From Pseudomonadota bacterium (lineage in GTDB: Bacteria > Pseudomonadota > Alphaproteobacteria > Rhizobiales > Aestuariivirgaceae), in contig JAIUNJ010000001.1 of assembly GCA_020161855.1 (NCBI GenBank), positions 1-64,000 of the forward strand: 64,000 nucleotides of DNA, in the 5' to 3' direction. Shown piece after piece: positions 54,046 to 63,107 of this stretch. Within the stretch, counting starts at the first letter, position 1. The number at the start of each line of letters is the position of its first letter. The notes under the pieces are model-generated. The model saw only the letters and a program-made list of their open reading frames with translations. It did no database searches and had not been told where the DNA came from. Made by a program: the position numbers and the translations under genes.

Positions 54046-54815
54046 GTGTTGCGCTTCCGGAAGGCCACCAGTTCAAAGACGATGGCGAGAATGACCGAGA
54101 CGGCAAAGACGAGAGCCCCCACCGCATTGGTGCGGGGCGAAAGGCCACCCTTCAGCAGGTTCCAGATCTCGACCGGAAGCGTGGTGTCGAAGCGGGTGAG
54201 CAGAAAGGCCATGATAAATTCATCCCAGGAGAAGGTGACCGCGAGAAAGAAGCTGGCAAAGAGCGCCGGCCAGAGCATGGGCGCGGTGATGAGAACAAGC
54301 ACCTGCCAGTCCCTGGCACCAAGGTCTCGCGCCGCCCGCTCGATGTTGGCCTGATTGGCCGTCATCTGGCTCAGGATGATGGCAAAGCAGAGCGGCATGT
54401 TGATCACCACATGGGCGATGCCGAGTGCGAACAGCGACTTGGGCAGGCCGAGACCATTGAAGAAAATCAGAAGCCCCATGCCGATGATGAGATAGCTCAC
54501 GGTGAGCGGCAGGGTGATGACAGCCTTCCAGAAGCCCGGCCATTTCAGGCTGAAGCGGGCGAAGCCCCAGGCGGCGAGAAAGCCCAGCACCACCGCCACG
54601 AGCGATGACAGGATGGCGACCGCAATGGAATTGAGAAGCGCCACGGTGAGGCGGCTGTCGCTCAGGATGGCCTGATACCATTTGAGTGACGGCCCGTTGA
54701 AGGGTGGCACCGGCACCTGACTGCCCTGGAAGGAAAAGAGAATGAGCATCGCCACGGGCAGGAAGATGAAGCCGTAAAGCAGTGCGGCATAGGCAATGGC
54801 GGCTGCTTTCCTCAT
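54042..54815 (-). CDS. ABC transporter permease, PotC-like
   Basis: The 257-residue membrane protein has six predicted helices and the coupling segment RAARDLGARDWQVLVLITAPMLWPAL near 172-197, the EAA-type loop that contacts the ATPase. The start SSLVAVVLGFLAAWGFARF and the WDEFIMAFLLTRFDTTLPVEIW tail are usual for the second permease of PotABCD-like importers. Overlaps with adjacent genes are four bases each. Together with the next gene it forms the translocation pore in the inner membrane. Confidence 0.92.
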   Translation of the reverse strand: MRKAAAIAYAALLYGFIFLPVAMLILFSFQGSQVPVPPFNGPSLKWYQAILSDSRLTVALLNSIAVAILSSLVAVVLGFLAAWGFARFSLKWPGFWKAVITLPLTVSYLIIGMGLLIFFNGLGLPKSLFALGIAHVVINMPLCFAIILSQMTANQANIERAARDLGARDWQVLVLITAPMLWPALFASFFLAVTFSWDEFIMAFLLTRFDTTLPVEIWNLLKGGLSPRTNAVGALVFAVSVILAIVFELVAFRKRNT

Positions 54816-55645
54816 ACGCGCTCCAGCTTCAGCCAGCGGGCACAGGCCACATAGGCCAGCGTGATGACCAGCATGAGAATGATGGCCAGCGCAGAAGACA
54901 ATGGAAAGTCGCCGCGCCGCCCGATCTGCATCATGATGACCTGCGGCAGGACGAGTTCATTGTTGCCACCGAGAATCTGCGGCGTGATGTAGTCGCCGAT
55001 GGCCAGCACGAAGGTGAGAAAGGCGCCGACCATGATACCGGGCAAGGTGAGCGGCAGAATGACATGCCAGAAGGTGCGGAAGGGTGAGGCGCCGAGATCG
55101 GCTGCGGCCTTGGCATAGTTTGGCGAAAGCTGCTTGAGGTTGGCATAAATCGTGAGCGTCAGCAGCATCACGAAGAAATGCACAAAGCCGGTGATGGTCG
55201 CAAAGCGCGTGTTGGCCATTTGGATGGGCGCATCGGCAAGCCCCAGACCCTGGATGAGATCGTTGATGACGCCCTTCTCCGCCAGCACCAGAAGCCAGGA
55301 GTAGGACCGCACCACATAGGAGGTCCAGAACGGCAGAATGGCAAGCAGGAGCGCCAGCCTCTGCCAGCGCTCGGGCACCACATGGGCGAGAATCCAGGCG
55401 AAGGGATAGGCAAGAACAATCGAGACCAGCGTGACGATGGCGGTGATCTCGAGTGAATTCTTCAGCCCCAGCCAGTAGCTGCGGTTTGAGAAGAACTGCT
55501 GGTAGTTGGCCAGCGTCCAGCCGTCCGCATCCTTTGCGGTCAGGCTGAGCAGCACCATGCCGGCGAAAGGCAGGATGAAAAAGACAAGCGTGAAGGCCAG
55601 CGCCGGAGCCGCCGCCAGCCATCCCGCCGTGTTGGCGTTTCTCAC
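54812..55645 (-). CDS. ABC transporter permease, PotB-like
   Basis: The 277-residue permease has six predicted helices, with an opening GWLAAAPALAFTLVFFILPFAGMVLLSL and the EAA loop AAADLGASPFRTFWHVILPLTLPGIMVG near 180-207. It is the first permease of the pair and overlaps the end of the substrate-binding gene by four bases. All features are intact. The two permeases are distinct proteins, so a heterodimeric pore is expected. Confidence 0.92.
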   Translation of the reverse strand: MRNANTAGWLAAAPALAFTLVFFILPFAGMVLLSLTAKDADGWTLANYQQFFSNRSYWLGLKNSLEITAIVTLVSIVLAYPFAWILAHVVPERWQRLALLLAILPFWTSYVVRSYSWLLVLAEKGVINDLIQGLGLADAPIQMANTRFATITGFVHFFVMLLTLTIYANLKQLSPNYAKAAADLGASPFRTFWHVILPLTLPGIMVGAFLTFVLAIGDYITPQILGGNNELVLPQVIMMQIGRRGDFPLSSALAIILMLVITLAYVACARWLKLERV

Positions 55646-56700
55646 TGGGACTGCAGCATCTCGGTCCAGACGTCCTGCATCTTCTTGTCGAGATCTTCAG
55701 ACGGCGCTGGATACATCTGGGCACGGGCCAGATATTCAGGCTGCTTGTCGAACTGCAGGATCTTCTTCTGGTCGTCGCTCAGCGCCGCCTTGGTGCTGGC
55801 GGGCATGCCCCAGTAGCAGGACGAGGTTGCAAGCCGGGCCTGTCCCTCGGGCGACAGGATGTACTGGATGAATTTCAGCGCCATGTCCTTGTTCTTTGAA
55901 TCCTTGAACATGGCCAGCGACTGGGACCACAGCACGGCCCCTTCCTTGGGGATGGAGAAGTCGAGATCCGGATTGTCCTTGGCAATGCCGGCCGTCACCC
56001 ATTCACCGCCGCCCACGAGGATATCCGCCTCGCCGGTTGCAAGCGCGGTCTGGCTTGCGGCGACATCGGTCACGGCCTTGGAATTGGCCTTCATCTTGAG
56101 CAGGACCTCCTTGATGGCCGGGAGATCAGCTTCAGTCAGTTCTGCCGTCTTCTTGCCGATGGACATGGCGGCCATGCCGATCACCGGCAGGTAGTAGTCA
56201 TAGATGGCGATGCGGCCCTTGTATTTGTCGGAGGTGAGTGCTGCCAGGCTCTGCATGTCTTCGACCGAAACCTTGGCCTTGTTGAAGCCGATGGTGTTGT
56301 AGCCGAATTTCTCGGTGACACCGTAGCGCTTGCCGTCGATCACGGTCTGGCCATCCATCTTCACTTCCGGGAAGAGATCGGCCAGCGGCAGCTGGTCCTC
56401 CGGCAATGCCTCAAAGAGATTGCGCTCGACACCGCGGCGCACATCGACCGAGTCGATCACCATGATGTCCCAGTCGCCCGGCTGCGACTGTTCGACGATG
56501 GCAAGGCCCGCACCCGTACCCTCGAATTCCTTGACGTTCACCTTGACGCCATTGGCCTCCTCGAAAGGCTGGAGCAGCGCCGGATCGGCATGATCGCACC
56601 AGATCAGCGCGTTCAGGTCTGCTGCAGCGGCAGACGTGGCGGACAGAAGCGCAGCAAGCGAGGCCGAAGCCGCAAGGCGCGCAATGGCGGAAAACTTCAT
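55642..56700 (-). CDS. Periplasmic substrate-binding protein, PotD/F-like
   Basis: Two adjacent ATG codons (56703 and 56700) follow GAGGGAG; I use the second (352 residues). The first 30 residues are a signal peptide (ARLAASASLAALLSATSAAAA). The mature part has the polyamine-type binding fold: LNALIWCDHADPALLQPFEEANGVKVNVKEFEGTGAGLAIVEQ, IDGKRYGVTEKFGYNTIGFN and a C-terminal MPASTKAALSDDQKKIL. It would capture the operon's substrate and is the first gene in the operon. The resemblance to PotD does not define the ligand; the enzymes downstream suggest a betaine-like or proline-like compound. Confidence 0.9.
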   Translation of the reverse strand: MKFSAIARLAASASLAALLSATSAAAADLNALIWCDHADPALLQPFEEANGVKVNVKEFEGTGAGLAIVEQSQPGDWDIMVIDSVDVRRGVERNLFEALPEDQLPLADLFPEVKMDGQTVIDGKRYGVTEKFGYNTIGFNKAKVSVEDMQSLAALTSDKYKGRIAIYDYYLPVIGMAAMSIGKKTAELTEADLPAIKEVLLKMKANSKAVTDVAASQTALATGEADILVGGGEWVTAGIAKDNPDLDFSIPKEGAVLWSQSLAMFKDSKNKDMALKFIQYILSPEGQARLATSSCYWGMPASTKAALSDDQKKILQFDKQPEYLARAQMYPAPSEDLDKKMQDVWTEMLQSQ

Positions 56701-56715
56701 CATCAACTCCCTCGG

Positions 56716-56748
56716 GTTCAATTTTTGTTGGTTGACTAAAAACTGAAC
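56716..56748. promoter_or_regulatory. Probable TetR operator between the AcnX operon and its divergent regulator
   Basis: GTTCAATTTTT and AAAAACTGAAC form an inverted repeat with 10 of 11 matching positions and an 11-base spacer. Further half-sites (TCAATTTTG-type, reversed near 56754) lie on the TetR side. The sequence TTGACT at 56732-56737 could be the -35 of the regulator with a weak CAAAAT 17 bases on, which would be covered by the operator. Confidence 0.55.
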
Positions 56749-56767
56749 CAGCTACAAAATTGAGTCA

Positions 56768-57433
56768 ATGATAAAAATGAACGAACTCCAAAAAATGGGA
56801 GAGGCACAAACTTCACGGCCGCGCGGGCTGCGCGAGCGGAACCGGGAGTCGCGGCATCGCCGCATCCTCGATTGCGCCACGGCCCTGTTCCGGGCCCGCG
56901 GCTATGACGCCGTCAAGATCGAGGAGATCGCCGAGGCGGCGGAATTGTCGGTCGGCACAATTTATAACTACTACAAGAACAAGGGCGACATTCTCGTCGC
57001 CATCGTTGCCATGGAAGTGAATGACGTGCTGGCGACAGGCGCTCGTATCTTGGCGGCGCCGCCACGTGACGCCAGAAAGGCTGTCGAAAGCCTTGTCGTC
57101 GGCTACATCGACCATTCCCTGACCTATCTCACCAAGGAGATGTGGCGGCAGGCCATGGCCATCGCCATTGCCCAGGCGACCAGCCCGTCCGGCAAGGTCT
57201 ATGCCGACCTCGACGCGGCCCTTAGCCAGCAAACGATCGATCTCCTCAAGCGGCTGATCGGCATGGGCGCCCTGCCCCGGACGGTCGATGCCGCGCCGAT
57301 CGGAGAACTGCTTTTCAATGCGGTCAACAATGCCTTCGTCACATTCGTGAAGGACGACGCCCAGAGCCTGCCCGATCTCAAGACCATCCTGCGCCGGCAG
57401 ATCCGCGCCCTCGTGGCGACATTGCAGGCCTGA
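56768..57433 (+). CDS. TetR/AcrR-family transcriptional regulator
   Basis: The 221-residue protein has the TetR HTH at about residues 28-75 (RILDCATALFRARGYDAVKIEEIAEAAELSVGTIYNYYKNKGDILVAIVAME), preceded by a variable N-terminus. The C-terminal part is a helical ligand-binding domain. It is divergent from the transport/AcnX operon, with a palindrome between them, and stands just upstream of the choline transporter genes. It is not clearly BetI-like. I infer repression of the AcnX operon with relief by its substrate or an intermediate. A weak stem (AGCC/GGCT) with TTTT lies just after the stop. Confidence 0.88.
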   Translation: MIKMNELQKMGEAQTSRPRGLRERNRESRHRRILDCATALFRARGYDAVKIEEIAEAAELSVGTIYNYYKNKGDILVAIVAMEVNDVLATGARILAAPPRDARKAVESLVVGYIDHSLTYLTKEMWRQAMAIAIAQATSPSGKVYADLDAALSQQTIDLLKRLIGMGALPRTVDAAPIGELLFNAVNNAFVTFVKDDAQSLPDLKTILRRQIRALVATLQA

Positions 57434-57595
57434 AAAGCCAAAAGCGGCTCTTTTGACAGCCTTGCGTCGCAGCAACCACCGCTCATGCCGCAAAGCAATC
57501 TTGACGCTGTGGCCAGTGAGGGTCTTTATTTCTCACCAACTGGCGGTCGCATTAACCAACAACAGGCCCGCCATGACCAAGGGAGTGTTCCAATC

Positions 57596-58531
57596 ATGCG
57601 TCTTCTCAAGACCCTTCTTGCAACTGCGGCCATGTCGGCTGTGCTGGTGGGCAATGCCCAGGCCGCCGATGCCGAGTCTTGCAAGGCTGTCCGCTTCGCC
57701 GATGTCGGCTGGACCGACATCCAGGTCGTGACAGGTGTCGCCACGGTGCTGTTCGATGCGCTGGGCTATCAGTCCGAGGTCAAGACCCTGTCGGTGCCGG
57801 TGACCTATGCCTCGCTGAAGAACAAGGACATCGATGTTTTCCTCGGCAACTGGATGCCCTCCATGACCGCCGATGTGACGCCCTATCTCGAGGACAAGTC
57901 GGTCGAGCAGCTCCAGCCGCCCAACCTTGAGGGCGCGGGCTACGGTATCGTCGTGCCGCAGTATGTCGCCGATGCCGGCGTGAAGTCGATTGCCGATCTT
58001 GCCGCCAACAAGGACAAGTTCAGCGGCAAGTTCTACGGCATTGAATCCGGCAACGACGGCAACCGCATCATCCAGACCATCATTGGCGACGCCAAGAACA
58101 ACCTCTCGGGCTGGGAACTGGTGGAAAGCTCTGAAGCGGGCATGCTGACCGAAGCAGAGAAGGCCATCAAGAACAACGAGTGGATCCTCTTCCTCGGCTG
58201 GACGCCGCATCCGATCATGGGTGAAATGCCCCTGCACTATCTCGATGGCGTGGTCGACTACGGTTTCGGCCCGGCGACTGTCTACACCAACGTCCGCGCT
58301 GGCTACGCCGGTGATTGCGCCAACGCCGGCAAGCTCGTCTCCAATCTCCGCTTCAACCTGAAGATGGAAGGCGAGATGATGGGCCCCGTTCTCAAGGACG
58401 GCAAGGACCCGCGCGAAGTGGCGCTGGAATGGCTCAAGGCCAACCCCACCGCTGTCGATCCGTGGCTTGAAGGTGTGACCACCTTTGATGGCGGCGACGC
58501 CAAGGCGGCGGTCAGCGCCGCGCTCAAGTAA
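57596..58531 (+). CDS. choX: Choline ABC transporter substrate-binding protein
   Basis: The ATG at 57596 gives 311 residues; the longer frame extends into untypical sequence. The first 24 residues are a signal peptide (LLATAAMSAVLVGNAQA). The mature chain reads ESCKAVRFADVGWTDIQVVTGVATVLFDALGY, VFLGNWMPSMTADVTPYL and NEWILFLGWTPHPIMGEMPLHYLDG, matching the aromatic-box choline/betaine binding proteins (ChoX/OpuAC type) with Trp/Tyr residues for the quaternary amine. It precedes choW and choV. A hairpin sits right after its stop codon, which should raise its level over that of the permease. Confidence 0.92.
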   Translation: MRLLKTLLATAAMSAVLVGNAQAADAESCKAVRFADVGWTDIQVVTGVATVLFDALGYQSEVKTLSVPVTYASLKNKDIDVFLGNWMPSMTADVTPYLEDKSVEQLQPPNLEGAGYGIVVPQYVADAGVKSIADLAANKDKFSGKFYGIESGNDGNRIIQTIIGDAKNNLSGWELVESSEAGMLTEAEKAIKNNEWILFLGWTPHPIMGEMPLHYLDGVVDYGFGPATVYTNVRAGYAGDCANAGKLVSNLRFNLKMEGEMMGPVLKDGKDPREVALEWLKANPTAVDPWLEGVTTFDGGDAKAAVSAALK

Positions 58532-58545
58532 AGCGATCACGATCC

Positions 58546-58570
58546 GGCGCGGAACCACAGGTTCCGCGCC
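58546..58570 (+). terminator. Perfect intercistronic hairpin after choX (partial terminator or mRNA stabiliser)
   Basis: GGCGCGGAACC and GGTTCCGCGCC form an 11-base perfect stem with the loop ACA, followed by TTCTTCT. It begins 15 bases after the choX stop codon and ends 34 bases before the choW start. It may stop part of the transcripts, or protect the choX 3' end. Confidence 0.65.
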
Positions 58571-58603
58571 TTCTTCTGATCGGTCCGGGCAGGGGGCGCC
58601 GCG

Positions 58604-59467
58604 ATGAATGATCCCGTTTCACTTTGGATCGCCGACAAGGCGAACAAGATTCCCGTCGGGTCATGGGGCAAGGCCTTCATCGACTTCATCGTCACTTACT
58701 TCGAGTGGCTGTTCGATGGCATCAAGGCGAGCCTCAATACACTCGTGGAGACCACGACCTACCTGCTGCTGCTCTGCCCGCCGGTGCTGCTGGCCATCAT
58801 CCTCGCCGCCGCCGCCTATTTCCTGCAGAAACGCAAATGGCTGGCGCTTGGCGTGCTGATCGGCCTGCTCTTCATCATCAACCAGGGCCTGTGGAAGGAA
58901 ACAGTGCAGACGCTGGTGCTGGTGCTTTATTCAACGGCGCTGTCGATGGCGATCGGTGTGCCGCTGGGCATCTGGGCTGCCCACAAGCCAAAGGCCTGGT
59001 CGGTGCTGCAGCCGGTGCTCGACCTGATGCAGACGATGCCAACCTTCGTCTATCTGATCCCGATCCTCATCCTCTTCGGCCTTGGCGCCGCCCCTGCCCT
59101 CATCGTCACCATCATCTTTGCCATGCCGGCACCGGTGCGCATGACCTATCTCGGCATCACCTCAGTGCCGAAGCCGATGCTGGAAGCAGGTGAGTCCTTC
59201 GGTGCCACCAAGCGGCAGTTGCTCTGGAAAGTGGAACTGCCCGCGGCCCTGCCCACTATCATGGCGGGACTCACCCAGTGCATCATGCTTTCGCTCTCCA
59301 TGGTGGTGATCGCCACACTGATCGGTGCGCCGTCGCTCGGCAATCCGGTCAACCGGGCGCTGAACAACCGCAACATTCCACTCGGCATCGAGGCGGGCCT
59401 TGCCATCGTCATCCTCGCCATCATCCTTGACCGCGTGCTGTCGGTGAAGGCGGGAGCCAAGAAATGA
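58604..59467 (+). CDS. choW: Choline ABC transporter permease
   Basis: The 287-residue protein has about seven hydrophobic helices and the OpuAB/ProW-like pattern: ALSMAIGVPLGIWAAHKP, QTMPTFVYLIPILILFGLGAAPALIVTIIFAMPAPVRMTYLGITSVPKPMLEAGESFGATKRQLLWKVELPAALPTIMAGLTQCIMLSLSMVVIATLIGA. The GESFGATKRQLLWKVELPAALP segment is the ATPase-contact loop. It follows choX across the hairpin and overlaps choV by four bases. It imports choline into the cytoplasm for osmoprotection or catabolism. Confidence 0.92.
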   Translation: MNDPVSLWIADKANKIPVGSWGKAFIDFIVTYFEWLFDGIKASLNTLVETTTYLLLLCPPVLLAIILAAAAYFLQKRKWLALGVLIGLLFIINQGLWKETVQTLVLVLYSTALSMAIGVPLGIWAAHKPKAWSVLQPVLDLMQTMPTFVYLIPILILFGLGAAPALIVTIIFAMPAPVRMTYLGITSVPKPMLEAGESFGATKRQLLWKVELPAALPTIMAGLTQCIMLSLSMVVIATLIGAPSLGNPVNRALNNRNIPLGIEAGLAIVILAIILDRVLSVKAGAKK

Positions 59468-60654
59468 CCGCCGCCGTCATCTTCAAGAATGTCGACATCA
59501 TCTTCGGCGACAAGACCGCCGAAGCCCTCACCATGCTCGACGCGGGCAAGAGCCGCGCGGAAATCCTGGCCGCCACCGGTGCCGTCCTCGGTGCGGCGGG
59601 CGCCAATCTCACGGTCAACGAGGGCGAGATCAGCGTGCTCATGGGGCTGTCCGGCTCCGGCAAGTCGACGCTGCTCCGTGCCGTCAACGGCCTCAACAAA
59701 GTCACCCGCGGCGAAGTGCATGTGCGTGACGGCAAGACCATGGTGGATGTCGCCAGCTGCAGTGAACAGGCCCTGCGGCAGACCCGGCAGCGGGCCGTTG
59801 CCATGGTCTTCCAGCAGTTTGCGCTCCTGCCCTGGCGGACCGTGGCCGAGAACGCAGGCTTCGGCCTCGAGCTGGCGGGCGTTCCCGAAGCCGAACGCAA
59901 GGAGCGCGTGGCCAGGCAGCTGAAGCTTGTCGGCCTCGACCAGTGGGCGCAGAAATTCGTGCATGAACTGTCCGGCGGCATGCAGCAGCGCGTGGGCCTG
60001 GCCCGCGCCTTCGCCACGGAAGCGCCGATCCTGCTCATGGACGAGCCTTTCTCCGCACTCGACCCGCTGATCCGCACCAAGCTGCAGGACGAGCTGCTGC
60101 AGCTGCAGAAGGAACTCAAGAAAACCATCGTCTTCGTCAGCCATGATCTCGAGGAGGCGCTCAAGCTTGGCAACACCATCACCATCATGGAAGGCGGGCG
60201 CATTGTGCAGTCAGGCCGGCCCGAGGACATCGTGCTCAGGCCGGCCAATGACTATGTGCGCGACTTCATCGCCAATGTGAATCCGCTCTCGGTGCTCACC
60301 GCCTGGAACGTGATGCGCGGGCCCCATGAATTGCAGAAGGACTCGGACGGCTGGATCTGGCTCGACCGCCGCAAGACGACGCGCTTCAAGCTCGGCAAGG
60401 ACAACCGGGTCACGGTTGTCGAGCGCGAGGGCGAGAAGGCCACCTGGGTATCCTGCGGCGAGGCCGACCGGGTGCTGGAGCCCAAGGCCCGGCCGGTATT
60501 CTGGGCCACGCCGGGCACGCCGCTCAAGACCGTGATGCTCGCCATGCACCGCTCGGAAACGGCACCTGTCGCCCTGTTCAACGAGGACAACACCTTTGCC
60601 GGGGCAATCGGCGTCCGCGATGTGCTCCAGGCCGTGCTGAAACGGCAGGATTGA
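59464..60654 (+). CDS. choV: Choline ABC transporter ATP-binding protein
   Basis: The 396-residue ATPase has an N-terminal extension, Walker A LSGSGKSTLLRAVNG at about 63-77, the signature ELSGGMQQRVGLARAF, Walker B LLMDEPFSALD and the H-loop VSHDLEEALKL. The C-terminal ~120 residues read like a CBS pair (MLAMHRSETAPVALFNEDNTFAGAIGVRDVLQAVL), typical of ProV/OpuAA-type osmoregulatory transporters. It overlaps choW by four bases. Its stop is followed by about 55 bases before lepA. Confidence 0.92.
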   Translation: MTAAVIFKNVDIIFGDKTAEALTMLDAGKSRAEILAATGAVLGAAGANLTVNEGEISVLMGLSGSGKSTLLRAVNGLNKVTRGEVHVRDGKTMVDVASCSEQALRQTRQRAVAMVFQQFALLPWRTVAENAGFGLELAGVPEAERKERVARQLKLVGLDQWAQKFVHELSGGMQQRVGLARAFATEAPILLMDEPFSALDPLIRTKLQDELLQLQKELKKTIVFVSHDLEEALKLGNTITIMEGGRIVQSGRPEDIVLRPANDYVRDFIANVNPLSVLTAWNVMRGPHELQKDSDGWIWLDRRKTTRFKLGKDNRVTVVEREGEKATWVSCGEADRVLEPKARPVFWATPGTPLKTVMLAMHRSETAPVALFNEDNTFAGAIGVRDVLQAVLKRQD

Positions 60655-60710
60655 CGCGGCAACAGGCCTTGCTTGACCCATGATACGCGCCCTGCCAAAG
60701 AGCGCGGCAA

Positions 60711-62513
60711 ATGGTTGACACCTCCCTTATTCGCAATTTCTCCATCGTCGCGCATATCGATCATGGCAAATCCACGCTGGCAGACCGGCTGATCCAGCTT
60801 TGCGGCGCCGTCTCCGACCGCGAGATGGTGGACCAGATTCTCGATTCCATGGAACTGGAGCGGGAACGCGGCATCACCATCAAGGCCAACACCGTGCGCC
60901 TCGATTACAAGGCTCAGGATGGCCAGAACTACGTGCTGAACCTGATCGACACGCCCGGCCACGTGGACTTCGCCTATGAGGTGTCGCGCTCCCTGGCTGC
61001 CTGCGAAGGTGCCCTGCTCGTGGTCGACGCCTCGCAGGGCGTCGAGGCCCAGACGCTGGCAAATGTCTATCAGGCGATCAATGCCAACCTTGAGATCGTG
61101 CCGGTGCTCAACAAGGTTGATCTGCCGGCCGCCGATCCGGCGCGTGTGCGCCAGCAGATCGAGGATGTGATCGGCATCGACGCCTCGGATGCGCTGGAAA
61201 TCTCGGCAAAGACCGGGCTTGGCGTGGCCGATGTGCTGGAAGCCATCGTCAAGCGCCTGCCCGCGCCCAAGGGTGATGCGAAGAAGCCGCTGAAGGCGCT
61301 TCTCGTCGATTCCTGGTACGATCCCTATCTCGGCGTTGTCGTTCTCGTGCGCATCATCGATGGCGAGCTCCGCAAGGGCATGCGCGTCAAGATGATGGGA
61401 ACGGGCGGCACCTACACCCTCGAGCGGGTCGGCGTGTCGCGCCCGAAGAAGGAAACCGTGGAGAGCCTCGGCCCCGGCGAGATCGGCTTCTTCACCGCCG
61501 CCATCAAGCAGGTGGCCGACACCCGCGTCGGCGACACCGTCACCGAGGAACGTAACCCGGCAAGCGCGGCGCTGGCCGGCTTCAAGGAAGCGCAATCTGT
61601 CGTCTTCGCCGGCTTTTTCCCCGTCGATGCCTCGGAGTTCGAGGACCTGCGCGACGCCATGGGCAAGCTCCGCCTCAATGACGCGAGCTTCTCCTTCGAA
61701 ATGGAAACCTCGGCCGCCCTCGGCTTCGGCTTCCGCTGCGGCTTTCTCGGCCTTCTCCATCTCGAGATCATCCGTGAGCGCATCGAGCGCGAGTTCAACG
61801 TCGAGATCATCACCACAGCACCATCGGTCATCTACAACATCAACATGCGCGATGGCACGAAGACGACGCTGCACAACCCGGCCGACATGCCGGACACGGC
61901 CGTCATCGAAAGCATGGAAGAACCCTGGATCGAGGCGACGATCTTCGTGCCCGACGAATATCTCGGATCCGTGCTCAAGCTCTGCGAGGACCGCCGCGGC
62001 CGCCAGAAGCAGCTCACCTATGCGGGCAGCCGCGCCATGGTGGTCTATGATTTGCCGCTCAACGAAGTGGTCTTCGATTTCTATGACCGGCTGAAGTCCG
62101 TGTCGCGCGGCTACGCCAGCTTCGACTACAAGATGACGGGCTATGAAGAGGCCGATCTCGTCAAGATGAGCATTCTCGTCAATGCCGAGCCGGTCGATGC
62201 CCTGTCGATGATCGTGCACAAGAGCCGGGCCGAGCAGCGCGGCCGTGTGATGTGCGAGAAGTTGAAGGAGCTGATCCCGCGCCACATGTTCCAGATCCCG
62301 GTGCAGGCGGCGATCGGCGGCAAGATCGTCGCGCGCGAGACTATTTCCGCCATGCGCAAGGATGTGACGGCCAAGTGCTACGGCGGCGACATCAGCCGCA
62401 AGCGCAAGCTCCTCGACAAGCAGAAAGAGGGCAAGAAGAAGATGCGGCAGTTCGGCAAGGTCGACATCCCGCAGGAGGCCTTCATCGCCGCCCTCAAGAT
62501 GGACGAGAACTGA
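60711..62513 (+). CDS. lepA: Elongation factor 4 (back-translocase LepA)
   Basis: The 600-residue GTPase has [14 protein letters not shown] at residues 14-27, a switch II region [34 protein letters not shown] at about 133, and the characteristic C-terminal domain ([38 protein letters not shown]). It acts on stalled or mis-translocated ribosomes and in 30S biogenesis. The length is the normal LepA length. Its stop codon abuts that of the convergent MarR-like gene with no gap, so the two mRNAs must be terminated beyond each other's 3' end. Confidence 0.97.
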   Translation: MVDTSLIRNFSIVAHIDHGKSTLADRLIQLCGAVSDREMVDQILDSMELERERGITIKANTVRLDYKAQDGQNYVLNLIDTPGHVDFAYEVSRSLAACEGALLVVDASQGVEAQTLANVYQAINANLEIVPVLNKVDLPAADPARVRQQIEDVIGIDASDALEISAKTGLGVADVLEAIVKRLPAPKGDAKKPLKALLVDSWYDPYLGVVVLVRIIDGELRKGMRVKMMGTGGTYTLERVGVSRPKKETVESLGPGEIGFFTAAIKQVADTRVGDTVTEERNPASAALAGFKEAQSVVFAGFFPVDASEFEDLRDAMGKLRLNDASFSFEMETSAALGFGFRCGFLGLLHLEIIRERIEREFNVEIITTAPSVIYNINMRDGTKTTLHNPADMPDTAVIESMEEPWIEATIFVPDEYLGSVLKLCEDRRGRQKQLTYAGSRAMVVYDLPLNEVVFDFYDRLKSVSRGYASFDYKMTGYEEADLVKMSILVNAEPVDALSMIVHKSRAEQRGRVMCEKLKELIPRHMFQIPVQAAIGGKIVARETISAMRKDVTAKCYGGDISRKRKLLDKQKEGKKKMRQFGKVDIPQEAFIAALKMDEN

Positions 62514-63104
62514 TCAATTGCGCGGCGTGTGCTCGATGCAGAGCCGCGCCATCTCATCGGCTGACAGCCCGGCATTGTCTTTCATGCACACAGGGCCGGC
62601 GCCGGCATTGCCCTCGCGCAGATAGCGGCAATCGCCGCAGGTTCCGAACAGCGGCTGGTTCTGACGCAGGGCTTCCCTGGCCAGCAGGAGATTGAGCCCG
62701 CGTGACAGGCGGCGATGGGTCTTGCCACCGAGCTCATCCACATCGCCCGCCACGGCCAGCAGTGGATCCTTCATCAGCAGGGCGCGCGCCTGTTCGGTGA
62801 GTGTCAGCGCAATGGAGCGGACATCGGCCGGCCGTTCCGACTTGGCCAGAAGCCCGCGCTTCACCAGCCGCCCGATCGTCTGCGAGACGGTGCCCTTGGT
62901 AGCGCCGATATAGCGGGCAAGCGCGCCCGGTGAATTGGAAAGCCTGTTGGCGCGCGCCACATAGCGCAGCGCTTCCCACTGCACAGGGATCAGCCCCTCG
63001 GCATGGGCCGCCTGGCGGATAAGGCGCGCCAGACGTTCGAGGCTCGCCAGCGTTTCCGCCGGCGAGACCTCGTCACTGTCGTCGTCCCTGTCTTTCTTCG
63101 CCAT
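62514..63104 (-). CDS. MarR-family regulator with a four-cysteine C-terminal tail
   Basis: The 196-residue protein has a MarR winged helix over about 20-135 (AEGLIPVQWEALRYVARANRLSNSPGALARYIGATKGTVSQTIGRLVKRGLLAKSERPADVRSIALTLTEQARALL). Its last 45 residues carry Cys156, Cys159, Cys173 and Cys189 (FGTCGDCR, GPVCMKD, ARLCIEH): a CxxC-x13-C-x15-C array suited to a Zn or Fe-S cluster. It follows msrA by three bases in the same direction, so it belongs to a methionine-sulfoxide-repair operon and probably senses redox or nitrosative stress. The stop abuts that of lepA. Confidence 0.85.
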   Translation of the reverse strand: MAKKDRDDDSDEVSPAETLASLERLARLIRQAAHAEGLIPVQWEALRYVARANRLSNSPGALARYIGATKGTVSQTIGRLVKRGLLAKSERPADVRSIALTLTEQARALLMKDPLLAVAGDVDELGGKTHRRLSRGLNLLLAREALRQNQPLFGTCGDCRYLREGNAGAGPVCMKDNAGLSADEMARLCIEHTPRN

Positions 63105-63107
63105 GGC

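Noticed and set aside
60252-62285. 677-codon open frame on the minus strand opposite choV and lepA
   Set aside because: It crosses two well-supported genes on the other strand and shows low-complexity His/Asp/Gly/Arg-rich composition typical of a shadow frame in GC-rich DNA.
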